From: Paraburkholderia sp. BL23I1N1 | GTDB lineage: Bacteria > Pseudomonadota > Gammaproteobacteria > Burkholderiales > Burkholderiaceae | Assembly (NCBI RefSeq): GCF_003610295.1 | Contig: NZ_RAPV01000004.1 | Location: 1-64,000 of the forward strand | Direction of reading: 5' to 3' | Length of the DNA stretch: 64,000 bases | Shown here: positions 52,385 to 62,431 of the stretch, in pieces | Position numbering within the stretch: the first letter of the stretch is position 1 | How the letters are laid out: every line of letters begins with the position of its first letter | Translations under genes and position numbers: made by a program | The notes under the pieces: model-generated | Database searches by the model: none | Told to the model about the DNA's origin: nothing | What the model saw: the letters and a program-made list of their open reading frames with translations, nothing else

Positions 52385-52650
52385 CGCTCCAGATGAAACA
52401 TTCATGCGGTTATTAGATTTCCGAATTGACGCTGCGAACCACGCCTTCAGGCTTGACGGTCCGGGTGACGATGCGTAGCCGATTCCTCACGAGTGTACGC
52501 ATACAGATCGCGTGTTCCGCGTGGAGACAGTGCTTGACTCGAGATCTGAGCGCGCATTGGCCGAATCCGGGAAATGATTTTCGCCGTTCCTGGTCGGCAA
52601 TGGCAATCTCGATGTGAAAGAAGAGTTGGACGAAATTCGAGGAATGACTG
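52385..52650. other. Gap between the priming transferase and wza
   Basis: A 266-base gap in an otherwise tight operon. In cepacian-type clusters a UDP-glucose dehydrogenase gene is found at this place; no trace of it is visible here. Confidence 0.4.
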
Positions 52651-53823
52651 ATGGGATTTTTTGGAAAGTGTAGTGGAGATGGAGTGGAACGTCCTGTTCG
52701 CCGCTGTACTCGTCTACTGATGAGTGTCGCCGCAAGCGCTGTGTTGTCGGCATGTGCAGTGGCTCCTGGTATGCGGATGACTACTCCGGCAACGCTGCCG
52801 GTCGCAAGCGGGAACTCAGAGGTGCCACCGACCGAAATGCAGATTCCGATTACCGATATCAACGTCGCCTTGACGGAAAGGATGCGCGAGGCGGATGTGC
52901 AGGCAAACGCAGTACAACTGGGCGAGCTGATGAGTAAGCCGGAGCCGTACACATTGGGGGTGGGCGATGTCCTGCAGATCACCGTATGGGATCACCCTGA
53001 ACTGATGGCGGCTCTGGGCGCCCAGACGCAAACGAACAACCGGCCCTTCGATCCGGCGCAAGGATTCGTGATTGACACCAACGGTAATGTGCAGATGCCA
53101 TACGCGGGTAACGTTCATGTTGCCGGCCTACGTGTCGATCAGAGCCAGCAGGCGGTGTACGCCGCATTGAGCAAAGTGTTCGTCCGGCCGCAGGTGACGG
53201 TGCGTGTGGCTTCGTTTCGTGCCAAGCAGGTGTATGTGGACGGTGAGGTGCGCGCGCCGGGCGCTGTTCCGATTAACGATGTTCCGCTGACCCTGTTCGA
53301 AGCCGTCAACCGGGCCGGGGACTTCAGTACGACAGCCGATCAAAGCCGGATGGTCCTCGTGCGGGATGGCGTGTCATATCGGTTGAATCTCACAAGCATG
53401 CTATCGAGCGATCAGAACCCTTCAAAAATACTGCTAAAGAACGGTGACTTGTTGCGTGTCGTTTCGCGTGATGACAACGGCGTATTTGTCATGGGCGAGG
53501 TCAATAAGCCTGTAACCGCCATTCCCATGAAGAGCGGCAAGCTGACATTGAGCGATGCCCTATCGCAGGCCGGCAGCGTGAATACTGCCAGTGCGGACGC
53601 AGCGCAGCTCTATGTGATTCGCGGCGCGTCCAACACGGCGCCGCAGGTATTCCATCTCGATGCACGCTCGCCAGTCGCCATGGTGCTCGCGAATCAATTC
53701 GAGTTGCAGCCTAAGGACGTCGTGTATGTGGATGGTAACGGTCTGGTTCGCTTCAGCCGCGTGCTGAATCTGCTGCTGCCCGCGATTAATGCAGGCCTGA
53801 CCGGGGCGATTGTAACGAAATGA
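52651..53823 (+). CDS. wza: Wza-like outer-membrane polysaccharide export protein
   Basis: A 390-aa OPX protein that forms the outer-membrane channel. Lipoprotein signal with [14 protein letters not shown] (Cys about 35). The poly-export domain follows ([20 protein letters not shown]), then SLBB domains ([40 protein letters not shown]) and a C-terminal helix for the membrane. GAGGA lies 8 bases before ATG 52651. Its stop overlaps the start of the phosphatase gene. Equivalent to bceE. Confidence 0.92.
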   Translation: MGFFGKCSGDGVERPVRRCTRLLMSVAASAVLSACAVAPGMRMTTPATLPVASGNSEVPPTEMQIPITDINVALTERMREADVQANAVQLGELMSKPEPYTLGVGDVLQITVWDHPELMAALGAQTQTNNRPFDPAQGFVIDTNGNVQMPYAGNVHVAGLRVDQSQQAVYAALSKVFVRPQVTVRVASFRAKQVYVDGEVRAPGAVPINDVPLTLFEAVNRAGDFSTTADQSRMVLVRDGVSYRLNLTSMLSSDQNPSKILLKNGDLLRVVSRDDNGVFVMGEVNKPVTAIPMKSGKLTLSDALSQAGSVNTASADAAQLYVIRGASNTAPQVFHLDARSPVAMVLANQFELQPKDVVYVDGNGLVRFSRVLNLLLPAINAGLTGAIVTK

Positions 53824-54260
53824 TAGACAGCATCCTTGTTGTGTGTGAAGGAAACATCTGCCGAAGTCCGATGGCTCAGGCGCTGCTCACGAAACAGTTG
53901 CCTGGCGTTAGTGTGATGTCCGCCGGCTGGGCCGCGGTTGTCGGACGCGGTGCCGATCCCATCGCTGTCGAATTGATGGCGGAGCGTGAGATTGACATCA
54001 GAGGTCACGTTGCCGTGGACCTGAACCTGCTCCACATGCGCTCGGCAGACCTTGTTCTGTCGATGACGCAGGAACAGCGCAAGAGGATCGAAACGAACTA
54101 TCCCTTCGCGAAGGGCAAGGTCTATCGCCTCGGCGACCATGAGGGCACTGACGTACTGGACCCGTACCGAAAAGGACGCGCGGCCTTCGAAACGGCCTTG
54201 GCGCAGATCGAGCGTGGCGTGGCGCGCTGGCTCGACGCAATGGTTCGATTGACTCACTAA
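53820..54260 (+). CDS. wzb: Low-molecular-weight protein tyrosine phosphatase (Wzb/BceD-like)
   Basis: A 146-aa phosphatase with the P-loop [14 protein letters not shown] (CX5R) near the N-terminus and the acid loop DVLDPYRKG near the C-terminus. It would remove phosphate from the Wzc tyrosine tail and so control polymer length. It overlaps wza by 4 bases and ends 3 bases before wzc. Confidence 0.92.
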   Translation: MIDSILVVCEGNICRSPMAQALLTKQLPGVSVMSAGWAAVVGRGADPIAVELMAEREIDIRGHVAVDLNLLHMRSADLVLSMTQEQRKRIETNYPFAKGKVYRLGDHEGTDVLDPYRKGRAAFETALAQIERGVARWLDAMVRLTH

Positions 54261-54263
54261 TCT

Positions 54264-56468
54264 ATGGCATCCGTAAACCAAAATCGATTTATCGATTCGT
54301 CGAATGGCGACGAAATACATCTCTCCGACTACCTTTCGGTTATCGCGGAGAGCTGGAAGCTGATCGTTGCCATCGCGACGACCGTGTTGATAGTCGGGAC
54401 TCTCTATGCGTTTATCGCAAGGCCGGTGTATCGCGCGGACGCGATGATCCAGGTTGAAGACAGTGCAAATTCAACTAAGGACGCACTGGGCGAACTGGCG
54501 TCGATCTTCGACACCAAGCAAACCGCCGACGCTGAGATCGAGCTGATCCGATCGCGACTCGTGGTCGGCCAGACAGTGCACTCGCTGCACCTCGATATCA
54601 GTGCGCAGCCGCGTTATTTCCCGTTCATCGGCGCTGTCCTGGCGCGGCGTGCGGGGACCAATGAACTGGCGCTGCCTCTGTTTGGACTCGGGCGTTTCGC
54701 GTGGGGCGGCGAGAAGATCGAAGTATCAGTATTCAATGTGCCGCCTGAGCGATACGACGCGAGGTATACGTTGGTGGCGCACGGCGGCGACAAATTCGAT
54801 CTGGTCGATCCCGATGGCGAGGTTGTTCTTCATGGACACGTGGGCAGTGTGGTCCGGGGCGGCGAAGCAGCTGGTCCAGTTGAATTGCAGGTCTCGCGTC
54901 TTGAAGCGCGACCGGGCACACAATTCTTTCTGACTCGAGCTTCCACGCTCCTCACGACCGATCAACTGCAGGATGCGCTTGTCATTGCCGAGAAAACCAA
55001 GCAGTCCGGGGTGATCGGCGTCTCGCTCGATGGCGCGGACAGCAAGCGGACTGCCGAGATCATCAATACGATCGCCGCGACCTATGTCCAGCAGAACATC
55101 GACCGGAAGTCGGCAGAAGCGGAGCACACACTCAGCTTTCTCGATCAGCAATTGCCGCAGCTTCGCAAGCAACTCGATCAGGCAGAGGATCGCTATAACG
55201 CATTTCGGAATCGGAAGGGAACGGTCGATCTGACCGAGGAAAGCCGTCTACTGTTGCAACAGATTGTCGACAGCAAAACCAAACTCGTCGATATGCAGCA
55301 ACAGCAGATCGAGATGACGCAGCGTTTTACGCCGTCACACCCGGGTGTTGTGGCGCTGAACGCGCAGATCGCCTCACTCGAAGCGCAACAGACCCAGTTG
55401 AACCAGCGTGTCTCGACTTTGCCGGATACGGAACAGTCCGCCCTGCGCCTGCTGCGTGATGTGCGTGTCAACACGGAGTTGTACACGAACCTGCTGGACA
55501 GCGCGCAGCAGTTGAAGATCGTCAAGGCGGGTCAGGTTGGCAATGTACGCGTGGTCGACTACGCCGTTGCGGGCGAGGTGCCGGTCAAGCCGAAGCGGGC
55601 ACTCGTGATCGTGCTGGCGGCAGTGTTGGGGCTCATTGCGGGAACAGTGGCGGCATTTGTCAGGAGCGCGCTGTTCGGCGGCGTGGAAAACAGCGAGGAA
55701 ATCGAGCAGGTGCTGGGCTTGCCGGTTTATGCAGCCGTGCCGCACAGCGAGACGCAGGTGCGTTTGCGTCAAGGCATGCGGCGAGGCCGCACCGGCCATC
55801 ACGTGCTTGCTTCGATCGCGTCGCACGACGTGGCCATTGAAGGGATTCGGAGTCTGCGCACCGCGCTGCAGTTCGGCCTGCTCGACGCTGCCAATAACGT
55901 GATCGTCATTACCGGTCCGCGTCCTGAGGTCGGAAAATCCTTTATGTCGGTGAATCTGGCGGCGGTGCTCGCGAGCGGACGCAAGCGCATCTTGTTGATC
56001 GATGCGGACATGCGGCGTGGCGATTTGCACAGCTATTTCGGCGTGTCGAGGCACCCGGGACTTTCGGATGTCATCGCGGGTCTGGACATCAACAGTGCGG
56101 TGCTGCGTGAAGTGCTGCCGAACCTGGACGTCCTGCCGAAGGGCTCATTGCCGCCGAATCCGGCCGAACTGCTGATGAGCGAGCGCTTCAAGACGATGCT
56201 CGATCACGTTTCGAGTCTCTACGACATCGTCATTGTCGACACACCGCCGTTGCTGGCCGTGACCGATGCGGCGCTGATCGGTAAGCATGCAGGCACGACC
56301 TTGTTGGTGGTGCGTCATGGCCGCCACCCCATGCCGGAAATTCTGGAGTCTGCCAACCGTCTGCGCAATGTCGGTGTCGCCCTCAAGGGCGTGCTGTTTA
56401 CCGATGTGCCGCAGAGGCGTCTTGGCTATGGCACGTATTACTACGGCTACGAAAGCAGTGCGGATTGA
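54264..56468 (+). CDS. wzc: Wzc/BceF-like tyrosine autokinase and co-polymerase
   Basis: A 734-aa inner-membrane protein. Wzz domain near the N-terminus (IHLSDYLSVIAESWKLIVAI), first membrane helix, a long coiled periplasmic part (QQLPQLRKQLDQAEDRYNAF) with a GNVR-type segment, and a second helix at about 455 (ALVIVLAAVLGLIAGTVAAF). The cytoplasmic BY-kinase has Walker A at about 550 (TGPRPEVGKSFMSVNLA), Walker A' (ILLIDADMRRGD) and Walker B (YDIVIVDTPPLLAV). The tail YGTYYYGYES is the autophosphorylation cluster. It couples chain length to export with Wza and Wzb. Confidence 0.94.
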   Translation: MASVNQNRFIDSSNGDEIHLSDYLSVIAESWKLIVAIATTVLIVGTLYAFIARPVYRADAMIQVEDSANSTKDALGELASIFDTKQTADAEIELIRSRLVVGQTVHSLHLDISAQPRYFPFIGAVLARRAGTNELALPLFGLGRFAWGGEKIEVSVFNVPPERYDARYTLVAHGGDKFDLVDPDGEVVLHGHVGSVVRGGEAAGPVELQVSRLEARPGTQFFLTRASTLLTTDQLQDALVIAEKTKQSGVIGVSLDGADSKRTAEIINTIAATYVQQNIDRKSAEAEHTLSFLDQQLPQLRKQLDQAEDRYNAFRNRKGTVDLTEESRLLLQQIVDSKTKLVDMQQQQIEMTQRFTPSHPGVVALNAQIASLEAQQTQLNQRVSTLPDTEQSALRLLRDVRVNTELYTNLLDSAQQLKIVKAGQVGNVRVVDYAVAGEVPVKPKRALVIVLAAVLGLIAGTVAAFVRSALFGGVENSEEIEQVLGLPVYAAVPHSETQVRLRQGMRRGRTGHHVLASIASHDVAIEGIRSLRTALQFGLLDAANNVIVITGPRPEVGKSFMSVNLAAVLASGRKRILLIDADMRRGDLHSYFGVSRHPGLSDVIAGLDINSAVLREVLPNLDVLPKGSLPPNPAELLMSERFKTMLDHVSSLYDIVIVDTPPLLAVTDAALIGKHAGTTLLVVRHGRHPMPEILESANRLRNVGVALKGVLFTDVPQRRLGYGTYYYGYESSAD

Positions 56469-56534
56469 GCGGCACAACACCCGAGCAAGGCGCGAGGACG
56501 GTCCCGGCGCATCGATTACGAGGAGCATCACACC

Positions 56535-57653
56535 ATGAGTCACAAAGTTGCCTTGATTACCGGCGTCACAGGTCAGGACGGTTCGTACCTCGCCGAATTA
56601 CTGTTGAACAAGGGCTATGAAGTTCACGGCATCAAGCGCCGGTCGTCGCTGTTCAACACGGAACGAATTGATCACCTGTACGAGGACCCGCATGCATCCG
56701 ATCGCCGCTTCATCCTGCACCACGGCGATCTGACCGACTCGACCAGCCTCGTGCGGATCATTCAACGCGCGCAGCCTGACGAGATTTATAACCTAGGGGC
56801 ACAAAGCCACGTCGCCGTCTCGTTCGAGGAGCCGGAATATACGGCGAACGCGGACGGCATCGGCGCGCTGCGCATTCTTGAGGCAATCAGGATTCTCGGT
56901 CTTGAAAGGAAGACGCGCTTTTATCAGGCCTCGACGTCTGAACTGTACGGATTGGTACAGGAAATCCCGCAAAAGGAAACCACGCCTTTCTACCCGCGAA
57001 GCCCCTATGCGGTGGCCAAGCTGTACGCCTACTGGATTACTGTCAACTACCGCGAAGCGTATGGCATCTACGCGTGCAACGGCATCCTGTTCAATCACGA
57101 GTCGCCGGTGCGCGGCGAGACCTTTGTGACGCGCAAAATCACGCGAGCAATCTCCCGCATTGCAACAGGCCTGCAGGATTGCCTGTACCTCGGCAACATG
57201 TCAGCGCTGCGGGACTGGGGGCACGCGCGCGATTACGTCGAGATGCAATGGTTGATGTTGCAACAGGAACAACCCGAAGACTTTGTGATTGCGACGGGTG
57301 TGCAGTACAGCGTGCGTCAGTTCGTTCAGCAAGCCGCCGCCGAATTGGGTGTTCACTTGCGCTTTGAGGGGGCTGGCGTCGACGAAGTGGGCATTGTCGA
57401 GCGCGTCGTAGGTGGTGAAGCGAAAGTCGCGCCGGGCGACGTGATTGTGCGTGTCGATCCGCGCTACTTCCGTCCAGCCGAAGTGGAAACGCTGCTGGGC
57501 GATCCGACCAAGGCGCACGAAAAGTTGGGCTGGAAGCCGGTTACGTCGTTCGAATCGCTGGTCAAGGAAATGGTGCTAGCCGACTATCAGGTCGCGAAGC
57601 GGGATGCGTTGGTAACGCTCGCGGGTTTCAAGACGTTTGAGTTCAACGAGTAA
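56535..57653 (+). CDS. gmd: GDP-mannose 4,6-dehydratase
   Basis: A 372-aa short-chain dehydrogenase-type enzyme that turns GDP-mannose into GDP-4-keto-6-deoxymannose. Rossmann motif [15 protein letters not shown]; catalytic set [23 protein letters not shown] with the Tyr and Lys; and the [10 protein letters not shown] block that is typical of Gmd. GAGGAG lies 9 bases before ATG 56535. It acts after ManC and before Fcl. Confidence 0.94.
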   Translation: MSHKVALITGVTGQDGSYLAELLLNKGYEVHGIKRRSSLFNTERIDHLYEDPHASDRRFILHHGDLTDSTSLVRIIQRAQPDEIYNLGAQSHVAVSFEEPEYTANADGIGALRILEAIRILGLERKTRFYQASTSELYGLVQEIPQKETTPFYPRSPYAVAKLYAYWITVNYREAYGIYACNGILFNHESPVRGETFVTRKITRAISRIATGLQDCLYLGNMSALRDWGHARDYVEMQWLMLQQEQPEDFVIATGVQYSVRQFVQQAAAELGVHLRFEGAGVDEVGIVERVVGGEAKVAPGDVIVRVDPRYFRPAEVETLLGDPTKAHEKLGWKPVTSFESLVKEMVLADYQVAKRDALVTLAGFKTFEFNE

Positions 57654-57658
57654 ACACC

Positions 57659-58609
57659 ATGGACAAGAACGCTCGAATCTTCGTCGCCGGACACCGTGGG
57701 ATGGCCGGCTCGGCATTGCTACGCAATCTCGCTTCACGCGGCCACGACAATGTGGTGACGCGGAGCCGCGCCGAACTTGACCTGGCCGACCAGGCTGCCG
57801 TCGAGCGATTCTTCCGCGACGAGGCGATCGATGTGGTCATACTGGCTGCCGCAAAGGTCGGCGGCATCCTGGCTAACGATACATATCCCGCGGACTTCCT
57901 GTATCTGAACCTGATCATCGAAGCCAACGTGATTCATTCGGCGTATCGCGCGGGCATTCAGCGGCTGGTGTTTCTCGGGTCGTCGTGCATTTATCCGCGC
58001 GAGGCGCCGCAGCCGATCAAGGAGGATTACCTGCTGACCGGTCCTCTGGAGAGCACGAACGAGTGCTACGCGATCGCAAAAATCGCGGGCATCAAGCTTT
58101 GTGAGGCTTTCAACCGGCAGTTCGGCACGCAATATGTTTCGCTGATGCCGACCAACCTCTATGGACCGAACGACAACTACGACCTGAAGACGAGTCATGT
58201 GTTGCCGGCGTTGTTGCGCAAAGCCCATGAAGCGAAAGTGAGCGGTGCGGACAGTATCTCGGTGTGGGGAACAGGACGCGCGCGCCGCGAGTTTCTGCAC
58301 GTCGACGACATGGCGGATGCGGCTGTATTCATGCTCGAGCGTGGGCTTGGGGGCGGCTGGTACAACGTCGGCTGCGGCGTGGACGTCACGATTGAGGAGC
58401 TGGCCCGTGCTGCGATGCATGCCGTTGGCTTAGATGGCCGTATCGAGTTCGACGTAAGCAAACCTGACGGCACACCGCAAAAGCTACTCGACGTCAGCAA
58501 GCTGGCGGAGTTCGGCTGGCGGGCGAAGATCGGCCTGCAGGAAGGATTGGCCGGGACCTACGAGGATTTCTTGCAGAGCTACGAAACGCAAGTCCTGGAA
58601 CGGGCCTAA
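57659..58609 (+). CDS. fcl: GDP-L-fucose synthase
   Basis: A 316-aa enzyme that epimerises and reduces the Gmd product to GDP-L-fucose with NADPH. It shows GHRGMAGSALLR, the SSCIYPREAPQPI block and the YxxxK motif in NECYAIAKIAG, with LMPTNLYGPNDNYD further on. It starts 5 bases after the gmd stop. The pair makes it very likely that fucose is in the polymer. Confidence 0.94.
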   Translation: MDKNARIFVAGHRGMAGSALLRNLASRGHDNVVTRSRAELDLADQAAVERFFRDEAIDVVILAAAKVGGILANDTYPADFLYLNLIIEANVIHSAYRAGIQRLVFLGSSCIYPREAPQPIKEDYLLTGPLESTNECYAIAKIAGIKLCEAFNRQFGTQYVSLMPTNLYGPNDNYDLKTSHVLPALLRKAHEAKVSGADSISVWGTGRARREFLHVDDMADAAVFMLERGLGGGWYNVGCGVDVTIEELARAAMHAVGLDGRIEFDVSKPDGTPQKLLDVSKLAEFGWRAKIGLQEGLAGTYEDFLQSYETQVLERA

Positions 58610-58625
58610 GCGCATCTGCCAACCA

Positions 58626-61190
58626 ATGAAAATGATGCGATTCGGCGAAAGCAGCGTGACGTGGGTCTTTGCACAACAGGCTGTGTCGCGCCTGCTGGTG
58701 GCGTTCAAGTTCTTCCTGCTTGCGCGCCTGTTGGGGCCGCAATCGATCGGTCTGATTGCGGCTTGCCTGATGGCCTTGTCGATCGCGGAGTCGTTGACCG
58801 AGATGGGGATGAGCCATGCGCTGATCCAGCGGCGGGAGTTGCTGGATCAGCGTGGCCTTGACGCACTGTGGACCGCAACCGCGCTGCGGGGCTTGTTGCT
58901 GACGGTCGTTTTGTTCGCAGCGTCTGGCTTGATTGCGCGGTTAATGAATATCCCGGAAGGCACCGCCGTATTGCAGATGGTCGCGCTGGTACCGCTCGCG
59001 AGGTGCATCGCCAGCGTGCGCGTCGTGGTCGCGCAGCGAGAGCGGCGTTTTCGTACGGTCGCATTGTTGACGAGCAGCTTTGTCGTGGTCGATTTCGTGA
59101 TGTCAGCGGTCGCTGCGCTGACCTATCGTGATGTGTTCTGGGTGCTCGCAGCGTTGCCGTTGTCGGAGTTTCTCAAGGCCATCGCCTCATACATTGTGTT
59201 CAAGACGAAGCCGCGGTTGAACTTCGACACCAAACCATTGGGCGAGGTCATGGGGTTTGGTCGCTGGGTGTGGGCCAGCAGCTTGCTCACCGTGGTTGTC
59301 AATCAGTTGGACCGGATCATCACCGTCAAGACATTTGGCGTGCAGACTTTGGGTCTGTATCAGACCGCAAGCCGCCTCGCGCAATTCGGCGTGGCCGATT
59401 TCGGCATTGCGATGAGTCAGTATCTCTTTCCGAATTTTTCCGAACTGGCGCGCCGGGACAAAAGCCGCGCCGCGCATTATGCACTGGCGTTGTTCAGTCA
59501 ATTGGGGACGATCGCGCTCGTGGTCGCGACGTTTCTCTGTGTCGCCACGCGCGACATCATCCAGTTGGCGCTAGGTGGGCAATGGAGCGGGGCCGTGCCG
59601 TTTTTCCGCATCTTTGTTTATCTGATGGCGGCCGGTGTACTGGTCGGTCTGCTGACCTCCTACCTGCGTGGCACAGGCAGGCCGAGCCGGGTGACGCGCG
59701 CGACGGTGGTGCAGTTGGCGTGCCTGCTGGCTTCATCGGCGGTTCTAGTGCCGTGGCTCGGCCCCATTGGCGTCGCGTTCGCCGCAACGATTTCGGTGTT
59801 TGTCTGTGCAGCGTTGATGCTCTGGGACGTCGTGTCGGACGACCGTGAGCAGATCCGGCAGTTGCTTCCACTCGCCACAGTGGGCGTGCCGGTTACGGCG
59901 TTGATCGTGATCCTGGCGCAGGTGTTCTCGTCGTTTCCGTATCACGCAGTGGGACTCGGGTTCGTCTGTGCTGTCGCTCTGGTGTTGCCTCTACAACGGC
60001 TGCGAGCTGGAATTTCACTGACCGTCCGGAGAGAGAACGTTATGCGCGTCATGCACGTGGTCCTGACGCCACGGCATTCCGGAGCCGAAATGCTCGCCGC
60101 CACGTTGGCGGAGGTGCACACGAGCAAAAAAAACGGCGTGGCTGGAGTCATGGGAATCAACCCTTGCGAGGTAGCCTTCCGGCCGGTTTGGTCGAAACTG
60201 GAGGAGAAGGGCGTCTGGTGCGCGTCGCCTGCACGATTGCTGGGGCGTCTGGGACGCTTGCGCTTTATTCGCGCGACACTGCGCGAGTTTCGCCCTGACG
60301 TCATCGTTGCGCATTCGGTCATTCCGGCGGCTTACGCACGCCTCGCCATGAAACTGACGACATCGGCTATTCCAGTCGTCACCGTCATGCATGCGGCCAC
60401 CAACGACGACTACGCAGGTGGTCTTCTCAGGCTAAGTGAGCGCATTCTCAAAGGGGACGCGGCGGCTGTGGTCACCGTCACCGAGACAGCTGCCAACAAT
60501 TACCGTTCGCGGTGCGGCGCGCCTCGCCGGCTTCTCATCATTCCAAACGGTACTGATCTTGATCGCTTCGCATTCGATGAAAACGCCAGATGCCGGCTGC
60601 GGGGCGAATTTAAGGTTGACGACAGTGTGTCAGTCGTACTTCAAGTCGGGCGCCTGTCGCCGGTGAAGAATCAGGCGGCTAGCGTGCTGGCTCTGAACGA
60701 CATGTTGCTCGCAGGCCAGTCAGTCGAATTGTGGCTGGCAGGACTGACGGAAGACCCGTCCTACGGCGACGCGTTGAAGCGATTGGTCGAGCAGCACGGT
60801 TTATCCAGCAAGGTACGATTTCTAGGGAGCCGGCCGGACGTTGCGGCGTTGCTGTGCGCAGCGGACGTGTACGTCATGCCTTCCGGACGCGAAGCACACA
60901 GTGTCGCGATGATCGAGGCACTCGCGAGTGGCGTGCCCATTGTCGCTTCGGCTATTCCCGTTTTCGAGTTCGCCACGCGTTTCTCGGGTGTCGTGACGGT
61001 TGATCCGGCAAGTCATCGAGATTACGCGGCGTCAATCACAAAGGTACTCGCGCAAGCGAAGATTCGTCAACAGCGCGACTTGAGCGCCTATTCGATCGAG
61101 CGCGTCGCTGAACGCTATGCCGCGCTATTCGGCGACGTCACGTCGCGCCCGAGATTCGGTACTGGCACGGCCCAGGAAGGTGCGACATGA
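58626..61190 (+). CDS. Fusion of Wzx-type flippase and family-4 glycosyltransferase
   Basis: One unbroken frame of 854 aa joins two proteins that are normally separate. Residues 1 to about 465 are a Polysacc_synt-type flippase with about 12 membrane helices (LLARLLGPQSIGLIAACLMA, GVQTLGLYQTASRLAQFGVA, SYLRGTGRPSRVTRATVV). Residues of about 473-854 are a GT4 glycosyltransferase (HVVLTPRHSGAEMLAATLAE, VVLQVGRLSPVKNQAASVLA) with EX7E in SGREAHSVAMIEALASGVP. An internal ATG at 60042 (residue 473) is preceded by GGAGAGAG with 6-base spacing, so a free glycosyltransferase may also be made. It overlaps the next gene by 4 bases. Confidence 0.88.
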   Translation: MKMMRFGESSVTWVFAQQAVSRLLVAFKFFLLARLLGPQSIGLIAACLMALSIAESLTEMGMSHALIQRRELLDQRGLDALWTATALRGLLLTVVLFAASGLIARLMNIPEGTAVLQMVALVPLARCIASVRVVVAQRERRFRTVALLTSSFVVVDFVMSAVAALTYRDVFWVLAALPLSEFLKAIASYIVFKTKPRLNFDTKPLGEVMGFGRWVWASSLLTVVVNQLDRIITVKTFGVQTLGLYQTASRLAQFGVADFGIAMSQYLFPNFSELARRDKSRAAHYALALFSQLGTIALVVATFLCVATRDIIQLALGGQWSGAVPFFRIFVYLMAAGVLVGLLTSYLRGTGRPSRVTRATVVQLACLLASSAVLVPWLGPIGVAFAATISVFVCAALMLWDVVSDDREQIRQLLPLATVGVPVTALIVILAQVFSSFPYHAVGLGFVCAVALVLPLQRLRAGISLTVRRENVMRVMHVVLTPRHSGAEMLAATLAEVHTSKKNGVAGVMGINPCEVAFRPVWSKLEEKGVWCASPARLLGRLGRLRFIRATLREFRPDVIVAHSVIPAAYARLAMKLTTSAIPVVTVMHAATNDDYAGGLLRLSERILKGDAAAVVTVTETAANNYRSRCGAPRRLLIIPNGTDLDRFAFDENARCRLRGEFKVDDSVSVVLQVGRLSPVKNQAASVLALNDMLLAGQSVELWLAGLTEDPSYGDALKRLVEQHGLSSKVRFLGSRPDVAALLCAADVYVMPSGREAHSVAMIEALASGVPIVASAIPVFEFATRFSGVVTVDPASHRDYAASITKVLAQAKIRQQRDLSAYSIERVAERYAALFGDVTSRPRFGTGTAQEGAT

Positions 61191-62431
61191 CGAGGCTGCT
61201 TTTGGTGGAACCCGAGGCGACGGGGCACCGCATGGTGCTGTATGTCCGTCTGATAGCAGAAGAGGCACTGCGGCGTGGATGGAAAGTCACGTTAATGACG
61301 ACAGCGTCGGCGCTCGCTCATGCCGCGACGCAAAGTGTGATATCGGCCTTGGGACCCGATCTGGACGTTGCAAAAATGCCGGAGATTGCAAGGGAAGCCC
61401 GCTATGGAAAGCTCCAGTTGTTGTTCGGGCAGCGCGCCTACCTGCGTGCGTTCAAGCAGGCCTATCGTGAATACCGTAAGACGGGTGCCGCTGATTTCGT
61501 CTATGTCCCTTACCTCAACTACATCGACAAGATCGTCGGATTGTATGGCTCGCCCTTTGGCACGACACCCTTCGGCGGCATGATCCTTGCCGCGAAGTTT
61601 CATCATCAGGCGTGCGGTATCGCGGGGCCGGGAGGGAAGATGGATGTCGTCAATAGAGTGCTGTTTCAAAGAATGCTGCGCTTGCGGGCACTAGTGCTCG
61701 CTACCACGATAGATGAACCGTTGCCGAAGTACGTCACGCAGAACATGCCCGCATTGGCGCCCAAAATCAGATATGTCCCAGACGTTTCGTTCGTCAGCAA
61801 ACCTGCGCAAAGGCAGAGGGCTCGACATGCGCTAGGGTTGGAGAAAGACCACTTTGTTATCGCGTCCTACGGCTCTCTCAGTCCGAGAAAAGGCCTCGCC
61901 CGGCTATTGAGCATGTTTTCAGCGGCTGACCTTCCCAGGCACTTCAGGCTCGTGCTTGCCGGCGTACAAGATGGCGAGGCCGTCCAATTGATCCAGTCTT
62001 TTATGTCGGAGGCTGGGGCGTGCCGGTCGCAAGTGGTCTTGATGAACAGGTTTTGCTCCGCGCTTGAAGAAGGTTTGGTATTCGCGGCCGCCGATACGAT
62101 GTGGCTGTGCTACGAGAATTTCAGTGGAATGAGCGGCGTGCTGATCCAGTCGGCTCAAGTGGGTGTGCCTGTGATCACCTCGAACTACGGCCTTATCGAC
62201 CACAATCGGGCAAAAAATTCTCTCGGCCTGCGATGGGACGATTTTCTTCTCGCGGCGTCGCCCGTACCGCACTTTGACTGGGGAAAATTGGAGTCGATCG
62301 TGCATTTCCTTAAGGACTCGCCTCAGCTCGCCGACTTTGCGCTCCAGCACAGCCCCAAAAATTTCGGACGCAACGTCTTGGATACGATCGACCGCGTTCA
62401 TCCGATGGAGGGCGCGCGTGACTATCGTTAA
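61187..62431 (+). CDS. Glycosyltransferase
   Basis: A 414-aa protein of the GT-B fold. The C-terminal donor domain is recognisable: FVIASYGSLSPRKGLARLLS, FRLVLAGVQDGEAVQLI, ADTMWLCYENFSGMSGVLIQ and SAQVGVPVITSNYGLIDHN. The N-terminus (LLLVEPEATGHRMVLYVRLI) binds the acceptor. The normal EX7E motif is not evident; the region YENFSGMSGVLIQSA takes its place. Donor and linkage cannot be told. ATG 61187 overlaps the upstream stop. Confidence 0.84.
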   Translation: MTRLLLVEPEATGHRMVLYVRLIAEEALRRGWKVTLMTTASALAHAATQSVISALGPDLDVAKMPEIAREARYGKLQLLFGQRAYLRAFKQAYREYRKTGAADFVYVPYLNYIDKIVGLYGSPFGTTPFGGMILAAKFHHQACGIAGPGGKMDVVNRVLFQRMLRLRALVLATTIDEPLPKYVTQNMPALAPKIRYVPDVSFVSKPAQRQRARHALGLEKDHFVIASYGSLSPRKGLARLLSMFSAADLPRHFRLVLAGVQDGEAVQLIQSFMSEAGACRSQVVLMNRFCSALEEGLVFAAADTMWLCYENFSGMSGVLIQSAQVGVPVITSNYGLIDHNRAKNSLGLRWDDFLLAASPVPHFDWGKLESIVHFLKDSPQLADFALQHSPKNFGRNVLDTIDRVHPMEGARDYR

